A stretch of 64,000 nt of DNA, from NCBI GenBank assembly GCA_025200525.1, contig CM045762.1:22479374-22543373 (forward strand), written 5' to 3'. Below, piece after piece: positions 1 to 11,963 of the stretch. The first letter of the stretch is position 1. Every line of letters begins with the position of its first letter. A model generated the notes under the pieces. That model did not search any database and was not told the origin of the DNA. It saw nothing but the letters and a program-made list of their open reading frames with translations. Source of the stretch: Camellia lanceoleosa. Lineage: Eukaryota > Streptophyta > Magnoliopsida > Ericales > Theaceae. The position numbers were made by a program, and so were the translations under genes.

Positions 1-60
1 CTTCGTAATATCTCACAAAAAGTTAGGGCTTGAAATAGAAATTATTTCTTAAAAGTGTAC

Positions 61-766
61 CTTCATCAGTGAATAATGATGTCAAGATTGCCAAAGAAGC
101 ACATATACTAATATCTTCCCCTGGAAACACACAAAACATAATGCAATCACTCAAGGCACAATATACATAAAAAATTCAAAATAAGTGATAAAATAAACCT
201 GTAAGAAGATAGAGATGGGCAGCCAAAGAAACAAAGAACGGAGATCCTAAAATAATGTTACATATTATAGAAAGCAAACATTTTATATGCTATGCAAAAC
301 AAAATAACATAGGTCCAATTGCTACATGGATCAATGTCATTCCCATGCCATATCCTGATGTCTCTTGGTAGTTGGTATAACTCTACAGGGAAAGACAGGG
401 CAAATGAACATTAAACTTACCATTATTGCAGCAAACTAGGAGTTTCTTCCCTCTTCCTAGGTTTATCTTTGCAAAATTCAGCACAGAAGGGAGATTTCTT
501 AACAAAGAAAACCTGTCCAATTTTGAGTTCTGGCCAGAAATAAAGAAAAAAAAAATGCAGAAAATTAGCAAGACAATTACTAAAAGAGACCAATAAAAAG
601 TTCCAACCTTTAAATAGTTAGATCCCTTAAGTCCCTAAATAGTTTGTGATAAAAACGTCACATACCACAATTGGTAGGTGTAAATATGCTTCAGGATTGT
701 TAGCACCGATGGAGACTGACTCACTATCACAGTTCAATATGCAATCAACATCAGACACATCAGCAG
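61..766 (-). CDS. Rit1-type initiator tRNA phosphoribosyl transferase, C-terminal exons (partial)
   Basis: Three exons read on the minus strand: 766-666, 529-421 and 120-61, each with AG acceptor and GT donor and with phases that join in frame. The products include PEAYLHLPIV, then NSKLDRFSLLRNLPS and GKKLLVCCNNG, then GEDISICASLAILTSLF. This run matches what I know of the C-terminal, dual-specificity-phosphatase-like part of plant Rit1 (tRNA A64 2'-O-ribosylphosphate transferase), which modifies initiator tRNA-Met so that it is kept out of elongation. The gene would continue leftwards past the window edge. No N-terminal Rit1 exon is visible between 767 and 3500, so this may be a gene fragment or pseudogene rather than a whole gene. 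Family assignment is fairly sure; functional state is not. Confidence 0.68.
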
Positions 767-1191
767 CTGTATCAAGAATATAAATCAATCACAATGAGGT
801 AAGTTTTCCAAACACTTACGGGGATAGCTCTGTACACATCCTGAACCCACTGCTATTTATAATATTGAAAAGTGAAACAAGAAAGATGAGTATTATCCAT
901 AAGTTAGAATAACAAGACTTACGTGTTGAGCAAGGATGTAACAAAATTGCCTCTTTCGTAGCAGATCATCACAGGACATAAAAACCTGCTTCACATACTG
1001 TCAAGACATACTGTCAACATCCAGAAAAATGAAAAATGTCATCTTCCATAATAGAGTAGTGTGTGTAATTTATTTATTTATTTAAAATAATAATAATAGA
1101 TCCTACACCTTGTAACTTTTAGTAGAAACAGAGTAGATATGGAGCTTGGCAAGGCTGCTCCTTATTTGCCATCAGTACTGTACCCATCTAC

Positions 1192-1288
1192 AATGTTAAC
1201 ACGTTCGATGTCGATTCCCCTACCAACCAGATCTGTTGCCACAAGTATCCTCTTGTGCCCCTCCTTGAAACCCTTGTAGCGTGTCAAC
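1192..1288 (-). pseudogene. Single exon of a UAP56-type DEAD-box RNA helicase
   Basis: A 97-bp stretch on the minus strand encodes [13 protein letters not shown] followed by [19 protein letters not shown], the helicase motif V region (T-D-x-x-x-R-G-x-D) of plant UAP56/RH15/RH56, which acts in mRNA splicing and export. It is preceded by a good acceptor (TTTTGTAG) and followed by GT, so it is exactly one exon. The next expected exon (motif VI, with the HRxGRxGR core) is not found downstream at 1-1190, nor are the upstream helicase exons found at 1300-3500. The neighbouring downstream exons belong to a different gene (Rit1). I read it as an isolated duplicated or captured exon. Confidence 0.7.
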
Positions 1289-1558
1289 CTACAAAAGATT
1301 GCGACAGAGCAGAACAAAAGAACAGAAAAGCAGAACAAAAAAGACCAGAACAGAACAACAAAAAACACCAGATCAGCAACCCCAGCAGTGCAGCTGCATA
1401 AGAGCAGCACAACAACAAACCCCATTAGCAACAAACCCCATTAGCAGCAACAAGAGAGGCTTCAACAGAGCAGAGAGACTCCATACAAACCCCATTAGTA
1501 ATGTAACCAAATTAATATTAAATGCATTTCAATATCCCAAATTTTATTCAAATATCCG

Positions 1559-1620
1559 ACATTACCTAATGGGCTCCAACAAATTAAGGACATTACCTAA
1601 TGGGCTCCAACAAATTAAGG
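1559..1620. repeat. 31-bp direct repeat, two copies
   Basis: The unit starting acattacctaatgggctcc occurs twice back to back (1559-1589 and 1590-1620) with no difference, which suggests a recent duplication. Confidence 0.9.
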
Positions 1621-3983
1621 GCATAGGGAAGGACTAAGAGTGGCTACAGGCCTAACCTCTGCAATATTTGTGGGAAGGGACTACATTTTTCAATTCTAAC
1701 CCATATTTTCATACACGGGAACTCAAGCATTTACCACTACACCAATCAATACCCCCTTTTTGATGAAACTTCTATGTTTATCTAAAAGAGGTTTTCATTT
1801 CAGCTCTCCTAAAAAGCCGTAGCACAAATTACATCCAGCCACTGTATCTAAATTTTCAACTAATGAACCTATTTACTTCCTGTCATGCAACTTGATCATA
1901 AGATTTACACTCTTAGAGCATCTCCAACCACACTCTTTATTTTTCACTAGCTAAAGTACAAAAAAATGACACTCTTTATTTTACCTAATTAGTTTAGCTA
2001 TTGTGTGTTCCAACCATACTCTTTATTTTAGCTAGTCATTCAAACTAATTTAACCAATTTTCAAAACAAAAAATGCTATATATATATTACTCTTTTTCAT
2101 AGAATGCCACATATGCACCTACTCTCTAATATGGTTGCCAATGTGATATTTGCAATAATATTTTTAAAAATAATATTTTTTAATATTAGTTTTAAAAATA
2201 TTATAAAAAATAATTTTAAGTAATATTTAATTTTTTTTATTATAAAATTTATAGTATGTGAATATATTTCAACATATGAATTTGGTGGAACCATCTTGAA
2301 AGGGAAGGGAGGGGAAGAATAAAAGAAAATAATAATAAAGTATATGAATCAACAAAATCACCATGCTTATTCTATCAAGCCTATATATTATAAACCTAAT
2401 ATACACTCCATGTTAATTGTAAACAACGCAAAATTAATTTTTATTGATACAATAGTCAAAAATAAACAATTTCTCTAAAAATTCTAATAATTTAATATAA
2501 GACTTATTCCACACTATATAAACAGCGTAAAATTTATTATTTTAAGTAACGTATTTGTTATTTGATTTTTTCTTTTTAAAGTTGAAATAAATGGATTTAT
2601 TTTTTTCCCACAATTTACATTACTTATTTATTCATATGTATAAAAATTTATTATTTCATATTTTCTCAATCATATATTATTTTCAATTTTCAATTTTCAA
2701 TTTTTTTTTTTTCGAGTTATTAAACTTCTAATTGATGCATATTTAAAAAATACAGGTTAATATATCTTACATAATTACAAAAATAAATAAATAAATATAG
2801 AAGTAAAAAAATCAAAAATAAAAAAATCTAATGGCCTTCCAATAAATTACAATTTCTTTAATTTCACAGCTAAAATCAAATAGCACAACCATAATCATAG
2901 GCAGATATTGAATATGCAGATAAACAGCGACAATTAGCAAAACAATCACTCCTAAAAGCAAAAAACAAACGGAAAATACTTTAAAAGGAAAAAAAAAAAA
3001 CAAAAAAACAAACTACAAATCATATGAAGCATATATCCAGAGAAAAAGATCAAAAAAATCAATCAATTCGAGGAAACCAATCGATTTTGTTGATCGGTTT
3101 GTACCTTAACAGTGGCGGTGCTAAGCAATGATCTTCGAAAGGTTCAAAAACCCTAGAATTTGTATCGAGAAATCTAGGGTTTTTTGGGGGTTTGCTTGTG
3201 TTGTCGCAATGCTCTTTATTATAATTTGATCACAAAAAACAAAGAGGTGTGGAATCTCTTTCTTCTCTCTATGGGACCTGCAGCAACTATAATCAATATA
3301 TATTTATATCATAAATCGATCGATCCAGAGAGAGAGAGAGAGAGAGAACTACCTTCAGTTTTCTTTGAAATTGATTTGCTTCAAAAACCCTAAGAACTGA
3401 GAGAAGAACAAGGGAACCCAAACCAGAGGGGAATAAGGAGGGAACCGTCCATGATCAGCGAGGAGTGTTGGCGCCAAAATTGTAGGGATTTTGGTTTTTC
3501 TCAGCTTTATCTTTTCAATTATATCAATAATAATATGTCAAAGACTAGTAAAATGGGAATGAATGTTATAAATAAATAAAAATAATTAAATTAAACTAAT
3601 TTGAATTCTAAAAATTAAAATTATATTTTCAAAATTTAAAAATTTATTTATGATCTCCTAAAAAATAAAATTATACAAAAATAATAAGTATTTTTTTATT
3701 TTTTCACCAATTTTTTTTTTTAGTTTTTTAGGAAAAAAATTTCTAAAATAAGTTTCTGAAAATAAAATCAAACATATTAAAATTGATAATTTAACCAGAT
3801 TCTTTGAAAAAGTTTAGATTATCTCAAATTAGCCATCTAAACTTAAGAGTGTTTTTGGGTTTGATGGATTCATTTTGTGATCTAATTCGATGATCACTTT
3901 AATTTTACAATTCAATAATTAGAATATTTAAAAAAATTTGAAAAATTATAAAAAAAAAAACAAATAACTAAATCACCTCATTT
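1621..3983. other. AT-rich non-coding stretch
   Basis: No coding region is supported. At 1918-1935 there is the plant repeat motif gagcatctccaac, with a related copy near 2008, suggesting one end of a MITE whose other end I could not find. Around 3130-3440 the sequence resembles a gene leader on the minus strand (aaccctag motifs, CT-rich tract, a GA microsatellite at 3329-3347), but no first coding exon follows. 3500-3980 is plain AT-rich DNA. Confidence 0.5.
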
Positions 3984-4326
3984 CACTACCAAAACTTTTA
4001 CCGACGAATAGTATTATCGTCGCTAAATGTTTAACTCTTTGCCCATGCCAACTTGTCGTCGCCAAAAGTAAGCACATTAATAGCGACGCTTATTGCGTTG
4101 CTAAAAAATAAGCATCGTAGGTAAAATTTATGAAATTTTGGCGCCAACCAATATTTTTGGCGCCTAATCAATGTTATGCTTTTTTAGCGACGATAGTAAA
4201 TTGCGTTGGTAAAGGTCTACTTTTCCCAACGAATTTGATCACTGCGTCGCCAAAAATATACTTTTAGCTACGAAAAAATGACGTTGTCGCCAAAAGTAGT
4301 CGCCAAAAGTGCAATTTCTTGTAGTG
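3984..4326. mobile_element. Short non-autonomous CACTA-like element
   Basis: The left end reads CACTACCAAAACTTTTACC and the right end, reverse complemented, reads CACTACAAGAAATTGCAC, the classic En/Spm (CACTA) terminus. Between them are repeated subterminal motifs of the TTGGCGAC / TTAGCGACG type in both directions. At 343 bp there is no room for a transposase, so it would need an autonomous partner. A 3-bp target duplication is not evident (ttt versus taa), so one end may have decayed. Confidence 0.7.
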
Positions 4327-4329
4327 TAA

Positions 4330-5205
4330 CAAGTGCAGGTAAGGTGCGCAAGATAGCGCGATAAAATGCACGTGTAATGCAAGTAAAAATGCACAAAATA
4401 GTGCGATGCGCAAAATAGCACGAATGAAACAATGTAATGCACAAATCAGTGCGATGCGCAAGAAAGCGCGAAAGTAAATTGCACAGAACAGTGCGATACG
4501 CTAAACAGCGCGAGTGTAATGGAATGCACAAGAGAGTGCGAGTGAGATATAGCATGTAAGTGCACAAGATAGCGCGATGCGCAAGAAAGCGCGAGTGCAC
4601 AAGACAGTGCGATGGAGGTGCGCAAGATAGCGTGATGATGCGATGCACAAAACAGTGCGATTGAGTGCACAAGACGGTGCGATGCGCAAAATAGCGCGAT
4701 TGAATGGATGCAAAATGCGAGTAAGGTGCACAAAATAGTGCGATGCGCAAAATAGCGCGAAGGATGAATTGCACAAAATAGTGCGATGCGCAAAATAGCT
4801 CGAATGAGATGTAATGCAAAATGCAGTGAGATGCACATAATAGCGCGATGCGCAAAATAGCGCGAATGAAATATAATGCACAAGACAGTGCGATGGAGGT
4901 GCGCAAGATAGCGCGATGATGTGATGCACAAAACAGTGCGATGGAGGTGCGCAAGATAGCGCGATGATGTGATGCACAAAACAGTGCGATACGCTAAACA
5001 GCGCGAATGATTTGAAATGCACTAGATAAAGGCGACACGCTAAACATATGAAAGTGATTTGAAATGCACTAGATAGTGCGATACACTAAACAGTGCGAAT
5101 GAGATACAACCACAAGGTGCACATGACAGGGCAAGTGAGATACAAAGTGTAAGTGCACAAGATAGTGCGAGTGAGATAAAATGCACAAGAAAGTGCGATA
5201 AAATG
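4330..5205. repeat. Degenerate minisatellite of alternating GTGCGA and GCGCGA units
   Basis: Roughly 36-40-bp units alternate two half-units, TGCACAARAYAGTGCGA and TGCGCAARATAGCGCGA, with variable linkers such as tggagg, atgatg or atgaga. Some longer stretches repeat exactly (for example gatggaggtgcgcaagatag at three places). Because stops are rare in the unit, several frames stay open for 170-230 codons on the minus strand, but the products are only degenerate Cys/His/Ala/Leu repeats. Confidence 0.85.
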
Positions 5206-5400
5206 CATCTTCTATGCAAGTATGGGGGCATTTTCTATGCAAGAGATACGGGCATTTTCTATGCAAGTATGGAAGCACAATTTATGCAATATTGAAAGCA
5301 AGCATATTCTATGCAAGAATCATAACGATGTGCGGCACGCATGCAACAACAGTGTATATGAAAGTTCATATTCTATGCAATAGAGGAGCATCAAATGTGT
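5195..5400. repeat. TTCTATGCAA-type short repeats
   Basis: The motif ttctatgcaa recurs at least six times at irregular 20-70-bp spacing (with spacers such as gtatgggggcat and gagatacgggcat), directly adjoining the 4.3-5.2 kb minisatellite. It looks like a second, more decayed repeat field. Confidence 0.7.
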
Positions 5401-8400
5401 ACTCTGGTGTCTCCGATTTACCTCTCAGAGGGTTTTACAACACACTCTGTTCGAAAAGGGTACATCCCGTTCATATCGGCAAGAGATAACATCTGCTGCT
5501 GCTTTAATTGCCGTTCTGACTTGAAGCAGGCTTACACTTGAGGTAGAGGCACACTCATACTTCGGTAGCATTGACAAGGCCTGAAGAGGTACATCCGGAG
5601 TACAATCACGGAATTTGCTGAAGGCGAAACACACTCAGATGCTTCAATTTTCCCTCTTTTGCTTTAGCTTTGCAGTCTGGAACCATATAGTTTCAGATAG
5701 GTCCTGGTTTTACTATTCTCATATGACCTGGGTTGAACCCTGCAGTTTTTAAAAGAACAAATTCCTTTTTGCACAAATGTGGAGAATGGCACAGCACTCT
5801 GAGCACACAATAAATCATTTTTGAAATTGAGAAAATGAGTTCTCGACCGGATATTGAGCCTACAACTGAACACAGCAAAGACGACCCAACAACGAAAAAT
5901 AAAGGTAAACAACCTAAACACATCTATTGACACTTGAAACGACTCAAAACAAGACTCGAGACAAACAAAACACAACGAAAGACTCAAATGCGCACAGGGA
6001 GCCTGTTTCACCGGGTATTATTCCCACCATTTCTTATTTGTGATTCTTACATCACTTGGCACTCAATCTCTAGTTTTCTGAAAAAGCCCTTTTTCCCACT
6101 TCTTCTCTCAACGCACATCTCTCTATTCTTCAATCTCTCATTTTTTATCCCTCCCCTGGGTGGTTGATGGGTAGACAAGAAGTTGCGGGCTTTTGCCCCT
6201 AGCATTCTGCTAGATTCTCTTTCTTCTGCTTACAACAGTGAACTTCCCCCACAGAGGGGTTATGCTACAACTGGTGTGCAGCAAATCTGCAATTGACATC
6301 GGTTAATGATGCTCTGCTTGGGAGTTTGGACATGATCTGATCTATCCAGATGATGGAGTGGAATATCTTGATCCATTCCAGTTCGTGCTTCGCACTTGAC
6401 TTGATACCTCACTGCTTGGAGGATATTGAGAGCTTTCAGCCCTTTTGTTGTTAACCTCAGTTGTGCCTTTTCCGGCGGGTAGAGTGCCCTTCTTGGCGAG
6501 CGTGTTGACAATGGGGAAAGACAGGAAGCCTGACTCAACTGTGCCCCTAGTTCATCATTTCGACCATTTTTTGTTTTGGTTTTCTACTAAAATAGTTTTG
6601 ACCAATGTGAGAGTTAGATTAACACACTTGTTCGATTTTGATTTGAAATCATGCAAGTCAGGCTATGAGCACTGAAAATTTTCCTTTTTTTGGGTCCAAG
6701 AAATGGTCCAGTTTTTGGAAAAGATGGAACAATTTTTGAAAAAATTAGTCAACCTCAATAAAAATTCTCAATAACTATTTTGCAAACGGCCAATGCTAAA
6801 CAAGCACGGAACCAACTCTTGAGATGCACAACCTCGGACCCATAACAATGGAAAATTGCCCCTTGTTTGAAGAGAGCTGCATGGCAACGGAAAGTTGCCC
6901 CTTATTTGAAATGACATTGCGGCGTTTTGAATGGCAACGGAAAGTTGCCCCTTGTTTGGATGATGTTGCAGCACATTGTAGTCAGTCCTCTGAGCGATGA
7001 ACACGACCAGACTCTCGGATACAGAGAAGGCAAAGATGATCAAAACCATCACATGGACATAGTCGAATTTAAATTGTTTTATGGCTGGACTTCAGAATGA
7101 AGTTGCCTACGTATCCCAAAGATGGGAATCAAGCCTTACGTAGTTCGGGGTTAAGGTACACTCGGGTATTTAACCTCTCCCTTTTTTTTCAGGCTCTAAC
7201 TTTTGCCAAGGTGCCTGGTGCGGGTTTTCAACCTTGCGAGCTTCTTTTCTTTTTCTCTTCATTTTTCATTTTTCACTTCTTTTCTTTCCTTCTTTTTTTC
7301 TTTTTTGTATCTTTGCATTTTTTCTTTTTTTCTTTTTTCATTCTTTTCTTCGCTCTAACTTTTGCCTGGGTCGCCCTTCCGGGTTTTCGGCCCAGCGAGC
7401 CTCTCAAAGGGTAAAAGTGTAACAAGTCCATGCCAAATGGTTTTGAGATTGAAGCCCTCTGTATCCAGGAGAATGGATGTTGTATTGATTTTGCAAAAGG
7501 ATCCACCTTTGGCTCTTCGAGCACATCGAATATTTTTTGCCCCTAGTTCGAGGGGTGCTTCTGTTCTAACTTTGCAAGCTTCTTCTGATGAGGTCTAACC
7601 TTCTTGATCTGACTTTGGTGCCTCTTGTTCGAGGGTTGCTTCAAATCTGGCCACACAGGCCTTACATTGTGGTCGACCGTTGAACATTCTGAATGCCAGT
7701 TCAAGGTTTGAAAGCAAAGGGGGGGTTGAGTCTCTAGGCTGAGAGCGATCCTAGGCTGCACAATCTCAAGAGCGATTCCACACAGGTCTTCGCAGGACCG
7801 CGCAAAACATTTTTTGATAGTTTTTAAGAAAGCGACAAATCGCTCGCGCAGAAGATGGTGTGGAACCAGTCTGGATCGAACCAGGATCCTTCTCAGTACT
7901 CACGCCGACAAGCATGATTTCATTCATTAAGGGCTTAGCACGCCTTTCTTTCTCTCAAGTTGATCAATTTTTGCAAAACCCAAGGAATTCTTTCCTCTTT
8001 GTTTTTACCACAGTGTTCAAAAAGTCTTGAAAAACTTAGGTCGATGCAATGAATTCAAGGCACAGAAAAGACATAGCTTTTAGTCAAATACTGCCATCTC
8101 ACTTGGAATTTCGTACAAGCTGCACACGAGAAGCAAACACGAGAGTGTGAAAATCACTGCTGTTTCATTTCAAGATCTGTTGGCACAACTGGCTCCCTGA
8201 CATAAACAGTCTCAAAAGAAAGCAAAAAGACAAACACAAAACAAGATAGTGATGTCCGAGGTAACATTCCCGGAATCACCTGACTTCAACAAAACAGGAC
8301 TAACTCGATACAACAAGACAGACTAAATAAAAAGATCGACTCAAAATAAGGAGACAGACTCAAGCAACACAAAAAATCGACCCAATACCCAAGTCGAAAG

Positions 8401-8498
8401 CAAAATTAACAAAGATCTGTACATCGCTCAAAATAAAGCATGCCGCCCACCGTGATCTGAAGTAAATCAACGCCGCCCGCAGGTGGTTCACCTCCTGA
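5400..8498. other. Non-coding interior, probably 3' part of the Ogre-like element
   Basis: No convincing gene is seen. The stretch follows the gag of a minus-strand Ogre/Tat-like element (8499-10741) where pol would be expected, but no protease, reverse transcriptase or integrase motif is recognisable. Notable bits are a T-rich tract at 7180-7350 flanked by two related phrases (ctctaacttttgccaagg and ctctaacttttgcctggg) and hairpin repeats at 6846-6960. Assignment to the element is inference from position. Confidence 0.35.
6846..6960. repeat. Three hairpin-forming repeats
   Basis: Three related units each carry an inverted repeat of the type GGCAACGGAAAGTTGCC followed by ccttgtttg or ccttatttg; the first unit (aatggaaaattgcc) is degenerate. 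The spacing is about 45-50 bp. Confidence 0.7.
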
Positions 8499-10741
8499 TC
8501 ACATCACATTATCCCCCAAGTTCACCGATCCAGTGCCGATAGACTTTGCAGGGTCTGGTGCGACGATAACTCCTTTATCAATCAGATCTTGTATTTCATG
8601 GCGAAGACGGTAACAACTATCAGTGACGTGGCCAACTTGTTGATGGAAGGCACAATACTTGGTCGGATCATGGGAGGGAGGGAGTTTATTTGGCAATGGC
8701 CGTAGCTCTAGGGGTTTCAGGTGCCCTTTTTTTATTAGGACCCTCAAGGCCGCTGATAGTGACATGTACAGTGGGGTAAACACCCTCTGGCCCCGAGGTG
8801 GGTATTTTGAGGTTTGTGGCTTTTTGCTGGATGCACCAGCAAAGGGATTGACAGGTGCTGACTGGGTTTGCTGGTCTCTTCCAAATATGGGGCTAGAGTT
8901 GAAAGGAACGTTCCTGGTATAAAGGCCCTTCTCCCGGCTCACCCCTTGATTCAAACTGCCCCCAACTTGAGTGGCGAAAGTGTCATCCACAGCCTCTGTA
9001 ACAACCGCAAGGACTTGCTCTTTGTTCAGTCCTTCAGCTTTCAAAGCCTCAACATCCCACCGAAGATGTTCATGGGGACTAATGCTTGCCCCTGCCTTGC
9101 TCTTATCACTGGTCTCCACTTTGCTAAGAGATTGGCCTTCTCCCAATGCAGCCTGTCCCAAGGTTAAGGAGCCTTTTGACATGAACTCCCTAGTATGTGA
9201 TGCGGTTGATGACGGAGCCAAAACTCCAAAGGCCAGATCTGCCATAGTTCTCTGAAGATCTTCGATCATCCTCATCAGCTCAGAGGTAGTGGGTTCATGG
9301 GTTTGAAATGATTGGGGTTTAGATGCACCCATCATGCATAAGTCCAGGCTCTCTGGGATAAACACCTTCAGTTTGGGCAAATGGGCTGGGGTGATATATA
9401 CGCTGGGGTCATAAGGGACGGCTAGTGTGTGGATTAGATTGAGATGTGGATGAGGTATTTGGTCATTGGGGTCTGAAGGTGGAGCTATCGTTTGGTTGTC
9501 AATGAGATTTTGGATCTCATGACGAAGGCGGTAGCAACGGTCGATGCCATGACCGCGCTGCTGATGGTACATACAGTACTTTGAAGGGTTATGTCTGGTT
9601 GGGAGTGGGTCAGGAAGAGGTTGAGGATTGAGAGGTTTGAGATGCCCTCTTTCCATCAAGACTTTTAGTGCGCTAGTCAAGATCATATAGAGGGGGGTGA
9701 AAGTTCTGCCCTGAGCTCAGGCTGGGCCGGCTGTTTGTAGGCTTGGTTTGGCAAAAGGATCGGTTGTGGCAACTGTATTGATTTCGGCGGGTTTGGGAAT
9801 AGCACTACTACGAGCATTGGTATTCCCTGAAATCACCCTCCTTGTCGGTTCACTTGTTGTGGGAATGATCCCACTGTTGAACGTGTTCTCGACCTGAACC
9901 CCCAGTTCATGTAAACTTTTGAAAGTGAATAGCGGAGCGACTATCAACTTTTGCAACATATCATGCTCGAGGTTTCGCACCATCATCATGCTTGATCCTC
10001 TCCAAAGGGCGACGATCCGTCATCTGTGCTGCCTTTGCTCTCCACTTGGCAACAAATTCCACAAAAGGCTCTTTTGGGTTCTGGCGGGTTGCTTCAAGCT
10101 CTTGGATGGTCATTTCAACTTGGGTGTTGTACGAATACTGATCGACAAAGGCCTCAGCCAGTTCTTCCCAGTTTTGTTTCACTTTATCTTCCAACTTAGC
10201 GCATTGGTCGCTACACCGACATGGTTCTTCCATACTGAGAGAGTTTCACGGGCTTAGTCGCACCCATCGCTGTGACATCCAAGAAAAGTCGGATATGTAC
10301 CATTGGATCTCCAGACCCATCGAAACGGTCAATATATGGCATTTTGAATCTGTCTGGGAGCCGCACGGCAGACTCAATGTGCCCATCCTCAATGTCGGGA
10401 ATGGAGTTAAGGCCTTGTGCCTTTTTGAATTGCTTCTCAAGGCTCGCAATTTTCGCTGCAGTCGAATTGAACTCATTAACATGAAAGGGTTGAAGCCTCT
10501 CAATAGGCTGCACCAAGGGTTCGAGCACCTGAGCTTGAGTCAACCTTTCCCGAGGATTCGGACACTGCAAATCTTCAACTGGCGGAAATGGATCAAAGTT
10601 TGGCTGGGGCCCCAAAGCTGGATGTGAGGCAGATGCCCCAGATGGGCGCTGCGTTTCAATATTGGTCTCAGCCTGCATGGCAGTTCCCTGATTTAACGCT
10701 GCTATCGCGGCCACAAATTCTTCTGAACCCTGTGCCATCAC
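8499..10741 (-). pseudogene. Ty3 (Ogre/Tat-like) retrotransposon gag, broken
   Basis: Reading from 10741 down, an N-terminal region (from MMAQGSEEFVAAIAAL) leads into a capsid-like segment around 10400-9990, with FDGSGDPMVHIRLFL, then NWEELAEAFVDQYSYN and a KWRAKA motif. These are typical of the retrotransposon gag domain in Ogre/Tat elements. After frame changes near 10220 and 9970 and a stop near 9715, a long open stretch (9686-8499) carries two copies of a Cys/His module, KYCMYHQQRGHGIDRCYRL and KYCAFHQQVGHVTDSCYRL, each after a conserved FTPLY...GHLKPL segment. No pol follows. The element is therefore defective. Its 5' LTR and primer site lie upstream at 17398-13469. Family level is well supported; lineage is from motif memory. 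Confidence 0.82.
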
Positions 10742-11531
10742 GGGTCTGCTAATGATGTGACTGGTGACTGTTGGATTAGATGAACCGGTGAGCCCTAACT
10801 GGCCTTTCTTTGCCTTGCCTCAGCAAAAGAACACTGGTTGCCCTTGAATTGAATTTTTGATCTAACAAAGTCTATCAGCACTAGTCCAATGTACCCGGGA
10901 GATAGTGGAGCCTTTTGAAGCTATGGTTCCAAGACTACCTAGCAAAAGGGAAAACAGACAGCATCTCAGCTCAATTTCACTGGAACGGATATAAGCATAG
11001 CGAGCAGTACTCATTCTTGGTCATCGTTCCTAAATCATCGCCCCAAAACTGAATCGATGCCAGTAGATATAATCGATTCTCAAAATCGACATCGAACCCT
11101 CGGGCTGATACCGGACTTGCAAACTGGTATATACACTCCTTGTAGAGATACACTTTCAAAGCACATAGCAAGTAAAGAGAGCCAAAACACCCCTATGTTG
11201 AGGTAGGGTTTCCCTGTCCTATTTTGTCAGGAGCTAGGGTTTCACTACGCATGCAGCGGTTTCAAACAACCTAATATCGGGTAAGCAACCTGTCCTAGTT
11301 TGGAATGGTCACTATGGATTCCGAATATGCACTAGGTCGAATGGTAAAAAAGGGTGCCCCGGTAAAACCGGGGTTTGTGTTCCCATACTGGCAGAGCCCG
11401 CAACCGGTCAGCCTTATGGTCATGCCTTGACAAGACAAGCCTCCAGCAAACCGCTCAAGAATAGCAGATGGCCAACACGGTGTCCTAGGCGCACCAATGC
11501 ACATGCAATGCAAAGAAACACGTAAGTGTAG
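10742..11531. other. Leader of the Ogre-like element, non-coding
   Basis: Lies between the gag start and the Copia fragment. No coding similarity was recognised on either strand; short open frames here are not convincing. Confidence 0.4.
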
Positions 11532-11963
11532 TCAAAACAATCCATAGTATATTAGCCCCATAGCAACACACACATGTATATTAGCCCCAAAATCTAACCA
11601 CCAATCTTGATATTCAAAAATAGAATTAATTTCAGGATTATACCTAAAAGATGGTCCGGCAATTTCTTCTTTTCCCAAAATCATATTCACTTGAGCATTA
11701 TGACCTTGACATCTTTGCTTATTGTTGAACCTTGGTTTATACTCGTCAGTCTTCTTAAAAAAACAATCCTTAGCATAATGATTGGCTCTTCCACATACAT
11801 AGCACAACCTCTTGCCACTCCCTTGTCCCTTAAAATTATTAGCATTGGCTTGGTAATTGTTATTATGGTGTTTGCCATTTTGACCTCTAGATTTAAATTT
11901 AAAGTTGTTCTTGAAAATTTTACCTTTAAGTCGAAAGTTATTCCTATTGTTGGAACTATTCAA
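11532..11963 (-). pseudogene. Ty1/Copia gag-protease fragment
   Basis: A 143-codon frame reads through an Asn/Lys-rich basic segment, a CCHC zinc knuckle (CYVCGRANHYAKDC) and then WWLDFGANIHVC, which aligns with the Copia protease active site; the usual D-S/T-G is changed to D-F-G, so the catalytic motif is damaged. The frame then ends. It lies on the same strand as, and inside, the leader of the Ogre-like element, so it is a later insertion. AT-rich DNA up to about 13214 (minus: TGTTGGAGATTTCC onwards) may be its own LTR and leader, but I could not delimit it. Confidence 0.75.

Noticed and set aside
1918..2100. MITE suggested by GAGCATCTCCAAC-type words
   Set aside because: Only one end is visible; the inverted partner end and target duplication were not found, so limits cannot be given.
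4268..5022. Open frames of 170-230 codons on the minus strand
   Set aside because: They lie in the minisatellite and overlap in three frames with the same kind of repetitive product; open only because the unit lacks stops.
7858..7900. tRNA-like B-box word (GGTTCGATCC on the minus strand)
   Set aside because: One base short of the B-box consensus, no A box, no cloverleaf and no acceptor stem could be drawn.
8659..10627. Plus-strand frames of 70-112 codons
   Set aside because: Opposite strand of the retrotransposon gag.
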